Origin: Myrmaecium sp. VS I D KN 1
Taxonomy: Eukaryota > Ascomycota > Dothideomycetes > Valsariales > Valsariaceae
Reading direction: 5' to 3'
Assembly: GCA_019775845.1 (NCBI GenBank)
Contig: JADQAV010000018.1
Coordinates: 379,044 to 443,043 of the forward strand
DNA length: 64,000 nt
Numbering within the stretch: the first letter of the stretch is position 1; the number at the start of each line of letters is the position of its first letter. Both the position numbers and the translations under genes were made by a program. Of the stretch, positions 22,506 to 32,408 are shown one piece after another. Below the pieces are notes generated by a model, which was not told the DNA's origin, searched no databases, and worked only from the letters and a program-made list of their open reading frames with translations.

Positions 22506-24029
22506 CTACATCATCATCATCGTATCATCCCCGCCATCGCCCACGGACGCCGGCATCGCACCGGCGGAGGTCTGGTTGGGCGCCGCGGCGGCCTGGGCGG
22601 CCGGCACGCCGCGGCCGCGGCCGGCGAGGAGCTCGCGGCGGACCTCGGGGCCGATCTGGGGGTGGCCGCGGGAGAGGAGGAGGTCGAGGAGGGCCTCGCG
22701 CTGGTCCTCGGTGATGTCGTTGCGGTAGCGCTGGGCGAAGGCGAGGAGGCCTTGGTGCCAGATGACGGGGAGCTTGACTGTGGGCTTGGACGCGTTATCG
22801 TCGGCCGTTGTGTCCATGGCGTCGGCAGGCGCCCCGACGGCGCGGAAGCGGAGGAAGTGGAAGACGAGGGCGTCGACGACCTTGTAGGGGAGGGCGTACT
22901 TCTTCTCGAGCAAGGTCTTGATGAAGATGTTGGTGGGGCCGGCCGCGTCCGGGTCCGGGGCCATCTGCTGGGCGGCGATGTCGCAGAGCCGGTTCAGGGC
23001 GGCGGCCGAGTGGAGCACGGGCACGGAGACGCGGGCGAGGACGGAGGCGAGGATGTGGGCCTCGCGCTGGGAGCAGCTGCCGTCCTGCAGCAGGGGGAAC
23101 AGGATCCCCTTGAACCAGGCCGCCGGCTTGTAGAGCGCCTTCTTGAGCGCGTTGTACAGGTGCACGTTCAGCTTGTGCGTCTCGTGGATGTTGTGCCGGA
23201 CGGCGGGCAGGAGGATCTCGGTCAGGAAGGGCTGGGTGACGTGCGGCTTCGCTGAGACGAAGAGCCGGGTGGCTTCGTACACCGCGTTCGGCGTCCACGC
23301 GTCCGGCCGGGTGATGGAGACGAGCGTGGGCCACATGGCGACGGTGGGCAGGATCTTGAACGGCTTCGGCAGCTTGCCCGACTTGTACCGCGACAGGAAG
23401 AGCCCGATCTTGGTGTAGACCTCGACCACCTTGGCCGGGATTTCGATCGCGTCCTCCGGGTCGCCGCCACCGTGGATCTCGCGGTCGTCCCCGCCCGTCT
23501 GTCCAGCCTCGTGCTCGGCGATTTTGGCGAGGATGAGGTCGGCCAGGTTGGTGCCGCCGCCGGAGGTCTCCGCCGCTTCGGCGCCGGGGTGCAGGTCGTC
23601 GAATGTCGGGTTGTAGGACGGGTTGAATTTGTTGAAGATGTCGAGGTCGTTGGGGTCAACCTCCTCCTGCTCCACGTCCTCCAGCTCGTCGCCCCAGGCG
23701 TCCTCATCGTCCCCGTCCGGGGCGCCGCCCTCTTCCTCGTCCTCATCCGACTGCACGTCGTCCGGGAAACGCGACTCGAAGTCGAAGGCCTTGTTGGCGG
23801 TCGGCTGGCCCTGTCGCAGCGCCCGCGTCTCCTCGTCGGCCTCTTCGGCCAGCTCCTGTCCGATCTTCAGGATCTTCCGCGAGGCGGTGGCGTCGATGTA
23901 GTGCTCCTCATCCTCGCGGGCCTGTGACTTTCGCTTCTTGGTCGCCTTGACCTTGTACGGCTGCGAGGGCTGGTACTCCTCGCTGAGCGGCTTGTGGCGC
24001 TGGGCCTCTTGCTTCGAGGCTTTCGGCAT
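22506..24029 (-). CDS. enp1: Bystin/Enp1, 40S ribosome biogenesis factor
   Basis: A single exon of 508 codons starting at MPKASKQEAQRHKPLSEEY; an in-frame ATG at 24059 would add ten residues. The N-terminal ~200 residues are basic (KATKKRKSQ) then acidic (DEDEEEGG, ELEDVEQEEVDPND). The bystin domain follows from about residue 200: IGLFLSRYKSGKLPKPFKILP, WPTLVSITRPDAWTPNAVYEATRLF, NVHLYNALKKALYKPAAWFKGILFPLL and LPVIWHQGLLAFAQRYRNDITEDQR. Enp1 binds pre-40S particles and, with Rio2, Ltv1 and Tsr1, is needed for pre-18S maturation and export. It is divergent from bre2 with 453 bp between the starts. The call is secure. Confidence 0.96.
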   Translation of the reverse strand: MPKASKQEAQRHKPLSEEYQPSQPYKVKATKKRKSQAREDEEHYIDATASRKILKIGQELAEEADEETRALRQGQPTANKAFDFESRFPDDVQSDEDEEEGGAPDGDDEDAWGDELEDVEQEEVDPNDLDIFNKFNPSYNPTFDDLHPGAEAAETSGGGTNLADLILAKIAEHEAGQTGGDDREIHGGGDPEDAIEIPAKVVEVYTKIGLFLSRYKSGKLPKPFKILPTVAMWPTLVSITRPDAWTPNAVYEATRLFVSAKPHVTQPFLTEILLPAVRHNIHETHKLNVHLYNALKKALYKPAAWFKGILFPLLQDGSCSQREAHILASVLARVSVPVLHSAAALNRLCDIAAQQMAPDPDAAGPTNIFIKTLLEKKYALPYKVVDALVFHFLRFRAVGAPADAMDTTADDNASKPTVKLPVIWHQGLLAFAQRYRNDITEDQREALLDLLLSRGHPQIGPEVRRELLAGRGRGVPAAQAAAAPNQTSAGAMPASVGDGGDDTMMMM

Positions 24030-24482
24030 GGCTGCGTATATGTGTGTGGGAAGTGACAAGAAGGTGTCGTGGAGTCGAGCGGTGGCAGTAAAATCGGTCG
24101 GTCACACACGGAGACCGTAGGGGCGTGCGGAGAGAGGTGAGATGTACGGCGCACTGCTCCGGAAGTTGGAAACGGTCGGCGGAAAGAGTGCAGCGGCGGA
24201 GAGACGGTGGGAGATGGTGGTGAGTGTGAGTGGACGGATCTGGCAGGGCGGGCGGTCAAGAGTGAATTCACACAACTTTTCGTGGGCGTGGGCGAGAAAC
24301 CGGCAGAAAGGTGCGACCGCCTACGTTATCGGGCCAATCAGCAGCCGGACAGTTCCGCGCGCTGCTGTACTTCGTACCCTGACCCGGCGCGCAAGGGACT
24401 CCCCGCGTCCGCTTTCTTCTTCCGCAGCAACTCAACACCAACATCAACACCATCACCACCTTCTCTCCAACTCACAACCGCC
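24030..24482. promoter_or_regulatory. Bidirectional promoter between enp1 and bre2
   Basis: The 453 bp between the two ATGs must carry both promoters. CAACA-rich sequence (24427-24478) forms the bre2 leader. No open frame of note is seen. Confidence 0.6.
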
Positions 24483-26422
24483 ATGGCCGACCACGCCCAG
24501 TCGCCGTCGCGGGGCAGCACCCCCTCCGCCGGCACGCCTCCCGCCATAACGGCGCCCAGCAGCACGACGATACCCTCCGTTGCCCCTCCGCTGCGCCGGC
24601 CTCTGCCCGGCGACGAGAATGTGAATGTCCAGCTGAACGCTCCCGCCGTCTCCTCGCCCCTCAACCCCAATCCGAACCCGAACCCGGACGCTTCTAAGTC
24701 GCGCCCGTCCAGGCCGCCTGGACGTGAGCAGCGAGAGAAGCGCGACACTCTGAAGAAGCGCGAGTCCACCGCCGGCACCCGAGCCAACACGCCCGATGTG
24801 AAGGCCAAGTCGAAGCTGCCTGCGACGCCCTCCCCCATGCGCTACGCCATCCCCGAGCCCAAACCCGCCGACTTCGAGCCGCCGCGGGAGGGCGTCTTCG
24901 CCTCGCACGAACCACTGCCCTTCCTCACTCCGGACGGGGAAACGGAGCTGAAGCGGCCGGTGGACCAGTGAGTTACCCTCTTTCCCGCCGTCTTCCTTGC
25001 CATGCGCTGTCGCCCATACTAATACTCTCTTCTCTCCCTCCCAGCGCCTGGAACAAGAAGAGCTACCGGTACACCCACTGCGTCGCCGACCCCCTCTTCC
25101 GCCACAAGCAATACTTCCGCCAATCCGACTCGAAGCCGTACGGCCCGCGCATGTCGCACGAGGACAGCGACCGCTGGTTCCACTTCGACGAGACCGCCAC
25201 CATCATCACCAACGAGAAGGGCTGGCGCATGGGCCGGGGCAACGTCTGCGCGCGCGAGGGCCGCCTGTACTACGAGGTCAAGATCCTGCGCGGCGTACCT
25301 GCGGAAGGACCGCCCGTGCCTCCCGGCCAGGAGAACAACCCGCTGCCGCACATCCGCATGGGCTGGGCACGTCGCGAGGCCCCCCTCGATGCCCCCGTCG
25401 GCTTCGACGGCTACAGCTACGGGATCACGGACATCCGCTTCGAGACGATGCACAAGTCGCGGCCGGGCAAGATCTACAACAAGAAGACGGGCAAGGGCAA
25501 GTCGTCCGCCAAGTCCAAATCCTCCGCCGGGACCGGCAAAGCACCCGCGGTCGAGTACATCCCGGACAACCAGCACCTCCGCGAAGGCGACGTCGTCGGG
25601 CTGGAGATCCAGCTGCCCTCCCTCTCCCTCCACCGCAAAGTCGCCGACGGCATCTACAACCCGGCCGTGGACCTGGGCGACGGCTTCGACGAGTCCCCCG
25701 ACCCGCAAGCCGCGCCCGACATCATCCGCGACCGCATCCCGGTGCCGTACAAGGGCAACTACTACTTCGAGCAGCTCGAGTACCACTCCACCAAGCCGAT
25801 GGAGCAGTACGGCGACCGGGGGCCGACGCCCAAGGTCGCGCCGCCCCACCCCAACCACGAGCAGCCGGAGCTGCGCACGCTGCCCCACTCCGCCATCCGC
25901 GTCTACCGCAACGGCGCCCTCGTCGGCACCGCCTTCGACCACCTCCTCGCCTTCCTCCCGCCCGCCTCCCAGCCCAGCCCGGCCAACGGCGGCGGCGGCG
26001 GCGGCGGCGCCCGCGTGGGGTTCGACGACGGCATGCTCGGCTACTTCCCCGCCGTTGCCGCCTTCTCCGGCGGCGTCGCCCAGGTCAACTTCGGTCCACA
26101 TTTCTGGTGTCCGCCGGCTGAGCTGCGTGAACAACAAGAACAACGGGAGCAGGACCAGGACGTGCAGATGGGCGGCATGGATGAGCAACCACAGCAGCAG
26201 CAGCAGCAGCAGCAGCCGTCGCCGGCGGATTTGCACCGTCGCCTCCGCCCCATCGGCGCCCGCTACCCGGAACAGATCGCTGAGGATGTCGTGTGGGATC
26301 TGGTTGATGAGGTCGACTTCTTCGTCCAGGACGGCGGATTCGCGTACGCGGGCGGTCCGGCGGTGGCTGCGGGCTCGGGGTCGTCTGGACCGGCGGCGAG
26401 GGGGATTAGCGTGGATGAATGA
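24483..26422 (+). CDS. bre2: COMPASS subunit Bre2/Ash2 (SPRY domain)
   Basis: Two exons (24483-24967, 25045-26422) total 1,863 nt and 620 residues. The first ~130 residues are Pro/Ser-rich. The Ash2-type SPRY region starts at NKKSYRYTHCVADPLFRHKQYFRQSD and includes GWRMGRGNVCAREGRLYYEVKILRG, HIRMGWARREAPLDAPVGFDGYSYGI and LREGDVVGLEIQLPS. After a fungal insert it resumes with FPAVAAFSGGVAQVNFGPHFWCPP. Bre2/ASH2L pairs with Sdc1/DPY30 and stimulates Set1 in H3K4 methylation. Within the SPRY insert there is a Gly homopolymer (GGC repeat near 25990-26008), and near 26190 a CAG run gives a polyGln stretch; both may vary in length among strains. The alternative start in the next frame near 24968 is not used, because the first exon carries the MADHAQSP start. 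Confidence 0.92.
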
Positions 26423-26809
26423 GTGAGTGGATGGGGAGGGGTGTGATGTTTCTCGTCACGGGTTCGCAAGACGGTACTCGTTTCGTTTTTGTTACTTCTG
26501 TTGTTCTGCATAGCGATACGGGCGTTTTGCTTTTTTCTCGATTTCTTTTGCTCTTCATTTTACAAGGTTTCGTGTTTGAGGGACTGGGACGAGAAAAGTA
26601 ATGACATGAGATATCATTGATGGTGGTGAGGGAAGGGATGAGATCAATGGATACCCATCAGGGGACATATGAAACGAAGCGACGCAAAAAAAGCCAAATC
26701 TGTTCTATCATCTGTCTATCTATCTACCTATCTTCTCTGATGTAGACGTCTGCTCTGATCTTGTCCAGTGACTTCTCCCCTCTATCAAACAGCATCCCAT
26801 CGCCAAACC
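26423..26809. other. Intergenic, convergent 3' ends
   Basis: This gap lies between the bre2 stop (+) and the decarboxylase stop (-). It is T-rich in 26480-26580 and has a TCTATCTATC repeat near 26705-26735. No gene is seen. Confidence 0.5.
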
Positions 26810-28488
26810 CTACTTCCCCTCCCGCCCAGGGACAAAAGCCGGCGCACTCGCATCCAACTCCCCACTCTTCCTCTCCTTCTTCCCCTCCCCATCCACAGCA
26901 ACCCCAAGCACCTCCTCCGCCTTCTCAACAAGCTCCTCAAACGCAACGCGAACCCAGGCCTCAGACGCGCGCTCATTCGCGCTAACAACCCGGATCGCAT
27001 ACACACCGCCCACGACCGTCGAGGTGAGAAACACCCGCCCAGCCGCCGTAACGCGGTCATACACCTCCTTCGTGACACGATTCGCCTCCTCCACATCCCC
27101 CTCCGCATCCTCCTTCAGCCTCAACCTCGGCCTCACCGTCAACACCGTCAGCGCGAACGCCGGGCCCGTCAAAACCGCAAACAGGTCCGGGCGCTCCGCA
27201 CGGACGAGGGCGGCGAAATGCTCGCTCAGGCGGACGGTGCGGCGGATGTGGGCGCGCAGGCCCGCGGCGCCGTACGTGCGGAGGACGAACCAGATCTTCA
27301 GCGCGCGGAACCGGCGGCCGAGCGGGATCTGCCAGTCGCGGTAGTCGGTGACGAGGCCGGCGTCGGTGAAGGGGTTGCGCAGGTAGGGCGGGGTGAGGGA
27401 GAGGGCGTTGGTTAGGTCGCGGCGGCGGCGGAGGAAGAGGCAGCTATTGTTTCGTTGTGAAGTTAGTTGTGTGAATCGGATAGGGGGAGGGGGAAATGAG
27501 GGGGATGAAGATCGTACCTCGCGTCAAAGTTCACCAGCAACCACTTGTGCATGTTCATGTCAAACGAGTCGAACGCCTCGACGCCCTCGATCAGGCCGCG
27601 GTACTCGTCGCAGCACAGGGCCGCGCCCGCGTACGCCGCGTCGACGTGGAACCAGACCTCGGGGAAGTCGCGCTTGACGGCGGCCAGCTCGGCGAAGCGG
27701 TCGACGGCGCAGGTGGCCGTGCTGCCCATGGTGACGGTGACGTAGTAAGGGAGCATGCCGCGCGCCTTGAGATCGTCCAGCTTCGCCCGCAGCGCCGGCC
27801 CCGTCATCGCGTAGCCCGTCTCCCGCGGCGCCGGCACCGTCTCGTACTTGGTGCCCGCGATGATGGCGCCCTTCTGCGTGCTGCTGTGGGCATGCTCGCT
27901 GCCCAGCGCCACCAGCTTGCCCCGCAGCCCGTCCTTGGCCGCCTCCCGCGCCGCTCCGTCCGCCTCCGCCGCCGCCCCCACCGCCCGCGTCGCCTCCGCC
28001 TCCAGCACCCGCTCCCGCGCCGCCACCATCACCGTGACCACCGCCTCGCTCGCGCTGCCCTGGATCACCCCGCCGCCCTCGCCCTGGCTGCGGAAGACCT
28101 CCGGCAGCCCCAGCAGCCCGGCCACCCAGTCCAGCACGACCGTCTCCAGCTCGGTGCAGGCGGGCGAGCAGAGCCAGTTGAAGGCCGGGGCGGTGAAGGC
28201 CGCGCTGTACAGCTCGCCCAGCATGCTCGGGAACGTGGCCGTGGCCGGGAAGAAGGCCATGAAGGCCGGGTGCTGCCAGTGCGTCAGCCCCGGCACGATC
28301 GCCCGCCCGACGTCCGCCTGGATCTCCGCCCACGGCTCCGGCTCCTCTGGCGCGGCCCCCGGCAGCAGCGGCCGCAGATACCCCGGCGACACCGTCGACA
28401 CCACCGGGTAGTTCTCCAGCGAGCCGTAGTAGCTGATGATCTCCTCGATGGCCGCGTGCGCCGCCTTCCGGAATTGGTCTGCGTCCAT
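26810..28488 (-). CDS. Group II PLP decarboxylase (aromatic-L-amino-acid/tyrosine decarboxylase type)
   Basis: Two exons (28488-27518, 27443-26810) give 1,605 nt and 534 residues. The fold type I decarboxylase pattern is clear: PLLPGAAPEEPEPW near the start, THWQHPAFMAFFPA, the SPACTELETVVLDWV block, SEHAHSSTQKGA with the cofactor-stacking His, VWFHVDAAYAGAAL with the Asp that pairs with the pyridine nitrogen, and NMHKWLLVNFDAS with the PLP Lys315. The C-terminal part includes DWQIPLGRRFRALKIWFVLRTYG. Animal DDC and plant tryptophan/tyrosine decarboxylases share all of these, and the fungal substrate is unknown. Tryptophan, tyrosine or DOPA are all possible. No secondary-metabolism genes are adjacent. 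The family is certain and the substrate is open. Confidence 0.92.
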
Positions 28489-29909
28489 GGCTTGCTGTAG
28501 TCTTATTTTTGAATTGCCTTCTCCTTCTCTTTAGTCTCGTCTGATTCGCCCTCTTCTTGCTCGAGTGCGGGCTGGAGCGTAGCGGATTCAAAAGACGGAG
28601 CGCGTCCGGAAGCCAAATCTATCTCTCTCCAAATGAAAAAAGAAAACGCGGGAAAAAAAGTGCCTCCCTGCAACAAACAGACGAGAAACCGGAAAGTGGA
28701 GAGTGGTTCGGAGCTGCAAGAACGCAACGAGGGTAAGTGATACTGAATAAACGGCAGTGATCTATGGTAGAAGAGAGGCAAAAGGCAAGAGGAGGAAGCG
28801 TGGCACCGGATGGAGAGAAAGATGCGGGAAGGCGGATGCTATACATATATTTAAGAATCTAACCCAGGATCTCCGCAAGCCGATGCCGATCTCCGACTGG
28901 GAAATAGTGGGGTAACATCATCCTGCTAGGCTGCAACCCCGCCACCATCTCCGCCGTTCCAAGTCCGTTATCTTATCTCCGGTGGGGGAGACCGATTGCG
29001 GAGCTTCCCGCTCTCTGAATTTATATCACTACATTCTTGTAGACGTGATGTCGTACATAAATAACATCGTGCCTCGAATCCTTCAACTGCTTATTATGTA
29101 GTAGTACACTAGATCTTACATGTCCCATGTCCCGAGCCTTTTCCCAGCCACATTCCCCCCCCTCCTTCCCCACGTTAACAGGCCGCCATTGCGTACGGCC
29201 ATCTGTTAGATCCTTCTGCATGACGCGCAAGACGGCTTATAAATCAGTGCAATGCCGAATGCGCGGCGACAGCATCCCTCCAGCAGGATTCGAGCGGAAA
29301 TGTTCTTGCTCAACCAGATTGGGGGTCACGAACGGCAATCATCTGCATAACGACCCGCGATATCCTCCGGCCTGCTCTTCCAGGCGAAGGTGCGGGTGGC
29401 AGACCGAGAACCATGGATACAAGAGCCAGTCATCCGAATCGCGAGCTTTCATTGAGGGGAGGAGTATATCTTAGCTCAAGCTTTACGTCCCCCATCGACT
29501 CCGATCAGCTGTTGACCATGCTGGAAGGCGCACCCCTCGGAGAGGCGGAGGGATGTCACCGCTGGATCGGCCGCGGGCAGTAGGTACGCCTGAAAAACCA
29601 AAACTGGCCTGGTCTACAGGACAGAATTTTGGATAACAGCCCGAGTATTGTTGCTGAGAGATCTTGCTGCAACGGCAGGTATGTGGTTGCAGCATGGGAT
29701 TAGGAGCTGTCCCCGCAAGTCTGTAGCTTGACGCTGCTCGTGATCCGTATAGTCCGGTTGCGTTCAGTGTCTGAAGAAGAGGTCTGACTAGCCCTCGAAG
29801 CTCCCGTCGGCTATTCCAGTGTCCAGGATACACCGATCCAGTTGGTCCGAGGCGTAATATCCACCACGAGCACCCTAATCTCCTTTCGTAGCGCATATTC
29901 GAAATCCGC
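28489..29909. other. Intergenic, no gene recognised
   Basis: About 1.4 kb separate the decarboxylase start (-) and the 3' end of the F-box gene (-). Frames here (for example 29483-29896 on minus) have no family character. A TATA-like run (tatacatatattt, near 28840) lies about 360 nt upstream of the decarboxylase ATG. Confidence 0.45.
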
Positions 29910-31764
29910 TCATCTAAGATCCAAAGTGTCTAGTCCCCAGATGTCAACATCTTCAACATCCTCGCGAGACAGTTGGCGTATCCTGCGAACGAATCCAGGA
30001 GCAGCGGTGCCCTTCGTCGAGTTCGCACTCGATCCCACAACCTGAACGTCCAACAACTGGAATATGAAATCCCCGATGCCGAAGTATTCCAGGTTCTGGT
30101 ATTCCTCTCTCCAAAATTCCAGGCCGAGAGTGCGCTCGTGAAGAGCGGCTTCGACCGCCAGTTTCGCGGCCAGCTCGCTGCCCGGTTGGACCAAGAGACG
30201 GAGAGCGTGGACCTTGGGCATGTCCTTCATCAGACGGCGTAATCCCTCGATGCCGATGTCTTCTAGTGCGACGCCCAGCTGCTCAAGGTTTGGGCAACTG
30301 CGCAGGAGCTGGCTGGCCGTCTCCTGCCCCAGCATCCAACGGTCTGACAGAAGTAGGTGGCGCAGAGTAGAGCCATGATTTGCTCGTATGACAGCCAGGT
30401 ACTCGGAAGCAAGGTTGCTGCAGGCCTGGGGGTTCAGAGGAGTCGATGCCGTCGGCGAAGGTGTTACAGGAGTCTCCGTAGCAGATTGAGATCCCGTCGA
30501 GGAACTCCGGTTCCTCGGCTTGATGAGATATAAACGTTCCAGGTTCGTGATCCTAGACAACATGTCCACGTGATGCTCATCCAAATGGTCCACTCTCATC
30601 ATTTTGAGATTGTACGGAAGTCTATCGTGGTTCATTAGCTTCCATGTCTCATCCAGAAACACAGTTCTCGGGTCTCCGTCAGAACCAAACGAGTTGAGCA
30701 AGGTGATTTCTTCGATAGTGGATGCATCCACAACATCTTCGAAATGATTCGTATTGCGCGCATATAGATTGTACATCGCGATCCGCTTGAGCTGGAGCCT
30801 GCGGCCAGCCATGGCAGTGCGCGCAAAATATCCCATCATGCTAATCGATTCTTCGCCCATTTCTCTCATCCTCGGGTGCCAATGTAGGGTCAACGACTCC
30901 AGTTTCAGCGAGCGCGCGATGAGATGGGATATATCGTCAGGATGGCAAAGCGGGTCTATGTCGTAAGCTGTCAGTGAGCGCAGTTCGGGCATGGCCGGTA
31001 TCACTACTGTCGGTCGTGGTATGCGGGTTGTGGGAAACCGCAGACTGAGATGCTTGAGTGAAGGCCGCAACGCAAGCCCCTGGTAAATTGCGTTGAGAGG
31101 CTTGGTAGAAAGTCCCCAGCTTGGATGAGCTGTCAGTTGCCCATTTATACGACCGTTACTGCCGATTCCACGTACCTGAAAGACTCCAGGGCCGGCATCT
31201 TGTCCAAGGCAGCGCGGATAGAGATGTTCAGTAACATGGAACTATCAGGGATTCGGCCTTTGATGTATTCTTCGTTGTCCCGTTCTGCCAATTCGCCAAC
31301 GAGCCGCCACGACCGTACGTAGCTGGCGAAAGGTTTTGTGACCAGCACTTGCAGCCCGGTCGCGAAGGGACTGCCGCCTCCGTAACCCTCTGGACGGCCA
31401 TTGATATATCGAAGTTCGGCGTAGGAGCGGAGGGTGACATTTTCATACAGCTTCGGCAATGTCATGTAGTAGAAGAGACGCGATGCGCGGGTGAGACGAG
31501 CTAGATCTGCAGCGTCATCGACCTAGAACAGTACGTCAAAGCCGGCTTCTCCAACCATGCGCTGCAACAAGGAGTCCAGTGATACGACGCTGATACCACC
31601 GGGGTGGCCACGCCTTGCCGTGCCTCACGTACATGGGAGATAATCATGGCCAGAATGTTGAGAGGAATGCTTGGGCCAGCGCCTCTGCGCTGGGAGAAGC
31701 TGGCTTGGTTCCCGACTGGGGATGTTTGGAGAACCCCGAGCGGGATTGTACGAGGAGTGTCCAT
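29910..31764 (-). CDS. F-box/LRR-like protein
   Basis: Three exons (31764-31633, 31522-31176, 31119-29910) sum to 1,689 nt and 562 residues. Exons 1 and 2 join to form the F-box helix pattern PLNILAMIISHVDDAADLARLTRASRLFYYMTLPKLYENVTL. The rest has irregular leucine-rich repeats, for example ALESFSWGLSTKPLNAIYQGLALRPSLKHLSLRFPTTRIPRP, LRSLTAYDIDPLCHPDDISHL and LLRSCPNLEQLGVALEDIGIEGLRRL. Such proteins are substrate adaptors of SCF (Skp1-Cullin-F-box) ubiquitin ligases; the target is unknown. A Ser/Thr-rich insert (around 355-380) interrupts the repeats. This layout is common in Pezizomycotina as a lineage-expanded family. The splice from exon 2 to 3 uses an AAG acceptor and was chosen because it restores ESFSWGLSTKPL. 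Confidence 0.82.
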
Positions 31765-32408
31765 GTATGAAACATTCAGAGAGCTCTTAAGATGCAGATG
31801 GGTTCGGAGAGGCTGCCTGGAGAGTTATATGCTCCCGCGCTCGGGTACGATCCGTTGTGCTTTCGAGGTTGTCGAGGAGCTGGAATTCGTGTCTGCCTTG
31901 ACGGCTGCGCGAACTGCTCTATGGTTTTCGTTAATTCCCCACTGGCGCGCCGACCCGCCCGGCGGGCATCTGCAACCACCGAATGCCCGACCAACGTCCC
32001 CTCGGGAGCCGGACGGGAGCAACAACCGTCCGGCCGGACCTCGTGGAAAGCCCAGGGGCACCGGGCTTCCATCGCCCATCCGACCATCTCGGTTCAAGGC
32101 CGTGCAACTGGCGCCAGGGGCTTCCTCCAGGCTTCTCGGAAGGCATCATTCATACGACAATCTATGGCCGTCTCTGGAGAACAAGTTCATGATGTTATAC
32201 GCGAAGTCTTCGGAGTTCATAAGTCCATGTTTCTTCACATCTTCCCAACCATGACCAGGGTGTGAAGGACGTGGTATCAATTTGCTACTTAGCTAACATC
32301 CATACGTACAACGCCGTCCAAGGAGCAGATCTTGCATCGCAATCATCCCATACATAGTCGTTCTAGCCTCTGATCCGCTGCAGTCTCGTTTGGCCGCCGT
32401 CCAATGAG
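31765..32408. other. Intergenic between the F-box start and the tdp1 3' end
   Basis: GC-rich 644 bp with overlapping frames on both strands (31792-32265 on plus, 31825-32097 on minus), neither with family resemblance. It should hold the promoter of the F-box gene and the tdp1 terminator. No gene is supported. Confidence 0.45.

Noticed and set aside
22506-24059. Ten-residue N-terminal extension of Enp1
   Set aside because: The conserved fungal start is MPKASK; the extra MSLPTHIYAA has no family support.
25019-26236. Minus-strand frame of about 405 codons over bre2
   Set aside because: Antisense of a GC-rich exon; the product is Val/Leu/Ala/Arg-rich and unlike any protein I know.
1322-28488. 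Tryptophan-metabolism cluster (IDO plus PLP decarboxylase)
   Set aside because: The two genes are about 24 kb apart with many unrelated housekeeping genes between them, and the decarboxylase substrate is unknown.
31792-32265. Plus-strand frame of 157 codons between the F-box gene and tdp1
   Set aside because: No recognisable family, competing open frames on the other strand, and GC-rich composition that opens frames by chance.
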